Assembly (NCBI GenBank): GCA_026627065.1
Contig: JAPNUO010000011.1
Coordinates: forward strand, 23,448-87,447
Source: Bacillota bacterium
GTDB taxonomy: Bacteria > Bacillota > Sulfobacillia > Sulfobacillales > Sulfobacillaceae
Direction: 5' to 3'
Length of the DNA: 64,000 nt
Shown here: piece by piece, positions 61,595 to 64,000 of the stretch
How the letters are laid out: each line of letters starts with the position of its first letter
Numbering within the stretch: the first letter of the stretch is position 1
Position numbers and translations under genes: made by a program
Notes under the pieces: model-generated
What the model saw: only the letters and a program-made list of their open reading frames with translations
What the model was told of the DNA's origin: nothing
Database searches by the model: none

Positions 61595-62524
61595 GTGATA
61601 AAGATTTTTCCTCAATTTGAAGAGGATCTGCTCATCCGGTTGTTTCACAAGGGTGTCAAAGCGCAATGGTCGGCGGCCGACGTCGAATGGGAGCAGCCGC
61701 TCATGCTCAACGAAGACGAAGCGCGCGCTTTAGCCCACATGTTGACACCGGTCTACCTAGGTGAACAGTCGGCGATGATCGGCGCTAGCGTCGTCTTGCC
61801 ACAAATGGCCATGGCCGGCGAGACGACATCGCAAATCTACCTCAGCAGTTTTCTTATCGACGAGGCCCGCCACTTTGAGGTCTTGACCAAGCTATATCAG
61901 CGGCTCCACGAAGACCCCCTCAACGTGCGGCAAATGCCAGCTATGCTCCGGTACCACAACCGCCTGCGCAAAGGCGACCGGATCGACTGGGTGTGGGGCA
62001 TCCTCATTTCCGATATTTTCGCCAAAAATTTTTATCAAATTTTTTTCCGCTCGCAGCCTAACGCGCTGTTCGGCTCGCTTTCTGGCCGCATACTGCAAGA
62101 CGAATCGCGGCATCAGGCCTTTGCCGAGCATTACCTGAAGCGAGCCGTCCCCCAATTGGAGCCAGCGCGGCTCAAGGCGCTTATCGACATGAAGGACGAG
62201 CTCTTGAGCACCATGGACAGCATGTATGATCGCCTGGTCGACGACGCGGCGCGTTTAAACATCGATGGCCGCCAATTTCTCGATGACCTGCGGGCCGAGA
62301 TTGAACGCAAAGCCACGCGCATTGGATTGAACCAAAGTCCGTCGGACGACGGCCCTTCGGTTCAAGGTATTAAGCGGGTGTTCCAGGGGGTAGGAGAAGG
62401 GCTCAAAAGCCGCGGCGAGGATTTGTCTTCGAAGTTCCAAGGGCTAAAAGCTTCGCGCTGCGACCTCTGTTTTGTGGCACTGCTCTGCCGCACGCGGCTG
62501 GTGACCGCCGCCCGTTGCGTCTAA
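61595..62524 (+). CDS. R2-like diiron (ferritin-like) protein
   Basis: 309 residues. Four-helix carboxylate-bridged layout: YLGEQSAMIG (Glu), SFLIDEARHFEVL (ExxH), WGILISDIFAKNFYQIFF (helix 3) and LQDESRHQAFAEHYL (ExxH). This suits the R2/R2lox group. The helix 3 ligand, usually Glu, is not obvious; Asp of ISD is the candidate. The Cys-rich end RCDLCFVALLCRTRLVTAARC is not conserved and may be a frameshift tail. GTG at 61595 follows GGAGG by eight bases. Convergent with the HMG-CoA reductase gene. Confidence 0.72.
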   Translation: MIKIFPQFEEDLLIRLFHKGVKAQWSAADVEWEQPLMLNEDEARALAHMLTPVYLGEQSAMIGASVVLPQMAMAGETTSQIYLSSFLIDEARHFEVLTKLYQRLHEDPLNVRQMPAMLRYHNRLRKGDRIDWVWGILISDIFAKNFYQIFFRSQPNALFGSLSGRILQDESRHQAFAEHYLKRAVPQLEPARLKALIDMKDELLSTMDSMYDRLVDDAARLNIDGRQFLDDLRAEIERKATRIGLNQSPSDDGPSVQGIKRVFQGVGEGLKSRGEDLSSKFQGLKASRCDLCFVALLCRTRLVTAARCV

Positions 62525-63801
62525 CTCGGCAACGGGCGGTGTCCTCCGCGCTCGAGGTGCGCCCGAAAGAAGTTTTCCGAGCCGTGACTGGCCATGGAGG
62601 CGGACGCCGAGACTTCCAGCGCCAGGGCTGCCGCAGCGACAATCTGGGCGAGCCGTTGGGCTGACCCCGGCCCTTCGCACCCTAAGATGCGAAGATAGCT
62701 GCGAGCGTGCGGCAGCGAGGTGCCTCCACCCACCGTGCCGACTTCCACCCCACCCAGCTGCAGACTAAATGTCGCACCCTCGGGGACTTCCTGAATCGTC
62801 GCATGAGCCATGCTGCTGGTGCCCACCATCCCCAAGTCCTGGCCGGTCGTGAGAAAGATCGCGGCCACGGCGGAGGCCGGCGTAAAGGCAAACGACTGCA
62901 TGCCGCTCGCATTGGAGCCGTGCAGGCCCGTCCACTCCAGCCGTTTAATTTCTTGGACCGTCGTATCCAGGTACCGTTGCATTTGCTGGTGGCTCAAGCG
63001 CCCCACCGCCATGACGGTCTTGCCGTGCCCGCCGTTGTAATGTTCGTGGCTCGGTTTCTTGTCGCCCCCCATATTGGCCTCCAGGAAAATGTTCAACAGG
63101 CGCCAGGGTTTCCCTTCAATGCGCCGCACAATTTCCCGGTTCAAGGCATAGGCGTTTCGCGTAATCATGTTCGGGCCGCACGCTTCTCCCGTGTAAAAAC
63201 GGTACAGCAAATGGCATACAGACCCCACCAGCTGCACGTCAATCTTGAGAAGAATCGCGTGCCGCGACATGGGGGCTGCGGCTTGGCCGGGCTGGCGTTC
63301 CTTCTCCGGATGGGTCGGATCGTTCAGCCACTCTTTTAAAGAGGGTTCCGCCTCCAGCACCCAGTCCCGGAAGGCTTTGGACGCCTCCGCCGTTTCGAAG
63401 ACAAACGCCGAATCGCGCGTCATCATATCGTTTAAGATGTAGGTCTTGATGCCGCCGGCCCGATTCAAGGCGTGAAATCCTCGCTGCATGGACATGGACA
63501 ACCCGCCCTCGGTATGCGCGAGCGGAATGTAGACCTCATCCCAATAGCGCGCGGTCTCCCGAAACTCGCCGTCAATCCATTCGCCCCGACCAAATTCAAT
63601 GCGTGCCGGCCCGACCACGGACACCGGCACGACCATCTGACCGGTCAAACCCTCCAAAAACGGCGCATACTGCTCCGGTCCATCCTGCCACTGAAAGATG
63701 CGCTCATCCTCCGGCTGCCATTGGGGAAGGGCGCGCAAAAGATCCTGACGCGCGCGGATAGCCGTCAGGTGATTGCGATGTGACCACCGCCGTTCGGCCA
63801 T
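62521..63801 (-). CDS. Hydroxymethylglutaryl-CoA reductase
   Basis: 426 residues. Makes mevalonate from HMG-CoA with NAD(P)H. Catalytic Glu in PLAHTEGGLSMSM, Lys in GGDKKPSHEH, Asp in TGQDLGMVGTSS, and C-terminal His near FRAHLERGG; cofactor and substrate loops GEACGPNMIT and VGTVGGGTSLPHARS are recognisable. The sequence departs from the usual class I and II motifs (GGLSMSMQRG for GCLVASTNRG). ATG at 63801 follows AGGGAGG. No other mevalonate-pathway gene is in the window. It overlaps the R2-like gene stop by four bases. Confidence 0.87.
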   Translation of the reverse strand: MAERRWSHRNHLTAIRARQDLLRALPQWQPEDERIFQWQDGPEQYAPFLEGLTGQMVVPVSVVGPARIEFGRGEWIDGEFRETARYWDEVYIPLAHTEGGLSMSMQRGFHALNRAGGIKTYILNDMMTRDSAFVFETAEASKAFRDWVLEAEPSLKEWLNDPTHPEKERQPGQAAAPMSRHAILLKIDVQLVGSVCHLLYRFYTGEACGPNMITRNAYALNREIVRRIEGKPWRLLNIFLEANMGGDKKPSHEHYNGGHGKTVMAVGRLSHQQMQRYLDTTVQEIKRLEWTGLHGSNASGMQSFAFTPASAVAAIFLTTGQDLGMVGTSSMAHATIQEVPEGATFSLQLGGVEVGTVGGGTSLPHARSYLRILGCEGPGSAQRLAQIVAAAALALEVSASASMASHGSENFFRAHLERGGHRPLPS

Positions 63802-63906
63802 GAGGGGCCTCCCTTGTCACCGTTCCTTGTTTTGCTGAAATCTTGTTCCCGCCAGCATTCACATGCTCTTAGCATATCACCGCGGGATTCCGAACACCAA
63901 TCGCTG

Positions 63907-63946
63907 AAAGAGAAAACGAAAACACACCCTCGCGGGCAGCGAGGGT
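63907..63946 (-). terminator. Terminator of a gene beyond the window edge
   Basis: ACCCTCGC/GCGAGGGT 8-bp stem (63926-63933 with 63939-63946), five-base loop, then on the minus strand GTGTTTTCGTTTTCT. It would end a minus-strand transcript entering from the right; no stop codon appears in the last 54 bases, so the transcript may be non-coding there. Confidence 0.55.
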
Positions 63947-64000
63947 GGCCAGCATAAGGAGTCGGCACGACGCGGCCTTCCAGCGCCCGGCGGCGCCAGT

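Noticed and set aside
1..64000. CRISPR arrays, tRNA or rRNA genes
   Set aside because: No regularly spaced repeats, no tRNA-like cloverleaf arms and no rRNA segments were noticed on reading; a dedicated scan could still find a tRNA.

Overview
The window looks like a stretch of chromosome from a GC-rich, spore-former-type Firmicute, most likely Sulfobacillus or a close relative. Three things point there: a Bacillus-like run of core genes (veg, ksgA, yabE, tatD, metG with a T-box leader, abrB, rsmI, a GIY-YIG gene, holB, darA, tmk, Orn/Lys/Arg decarboxylase); frequent GTG and TTG starts; and a non-phosphorylative L-rhamnose cluster containing a medium-chain dehydrogenase of a kind that I recall being described from Sulfobacillus thermosulfidooxidans. 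The genus is an inference, not a measurement.

Layout. 1-7.3 kb: partial cyanophycinase, veg, then the operon metG-tatD-yabE-ksgA-ykuK-like behind a methionine-type T-box, and a divergent HepT/MntA-like pair. 7.3-15.8 kb: carbohydrate island A (ABC permease, binding protein, permease, LacI regulator, GH43, an (alpha/alpha)6 glycosidase, Gfo/Idh oxidoreductase), inserted between core genes that are neighbours in Bacillus. 16.6-21.1 kb: the rest of the core cluster. 21.2-39.2 kb: island B for pectin/rhamnogalacturonan: kduI, a coiled-coil nuclease-like protein, LacI regulator, GH106-like, parallel beta-helix protein, GH105, PL26-like lyase, ABC permeases, a decayed kduI copy, binding protein, and a divergent Gfo/Idh gene. 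39.2-42.2 kb: transposase relic, an empty stretch and a class V aminotransferase. 42.5-54.5 kb: island C for rhamnosides (GH106-like, GH78, PhyH dioxygenase, AraC regulator, a third ABC system). 54.8-60.0 kb: L-rhamnose catabolism (rhamnonate dehydratase, rhamnose dehydrogenase, a metallo-beta-lactamase-fold protein without metal ligands, mutarotase, alcohol dehydrogenase, IclR regulator). 60.1-63.8 kb: membrane protein, anchored repeat protein, R2-like diiron protein and HMG-CoA reductase.

How it works together. Most sugar-cleaving enzymes lack signal peptides, so oligosaccharides from rhamnogalacturonan and other rhamnosides are probably imported by three ABC systems, none with its own ATPase here, and cut inside the cell. 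GH105 and PL26 act on unsaturated and rhamnogalacturonan oligomers, KduI handles unsaturated uronate, and GH78/GH106 release rhamnose. Rhamnose then goes through dehydrogenase, lactonase (missing or unconventional), dehydratase and a KDR dehydrogenase. Islands A and B each have their own operator-like palindromes. Two paralogous transport operons carry strong hairpins at the same junction, after the binding-protein gene.
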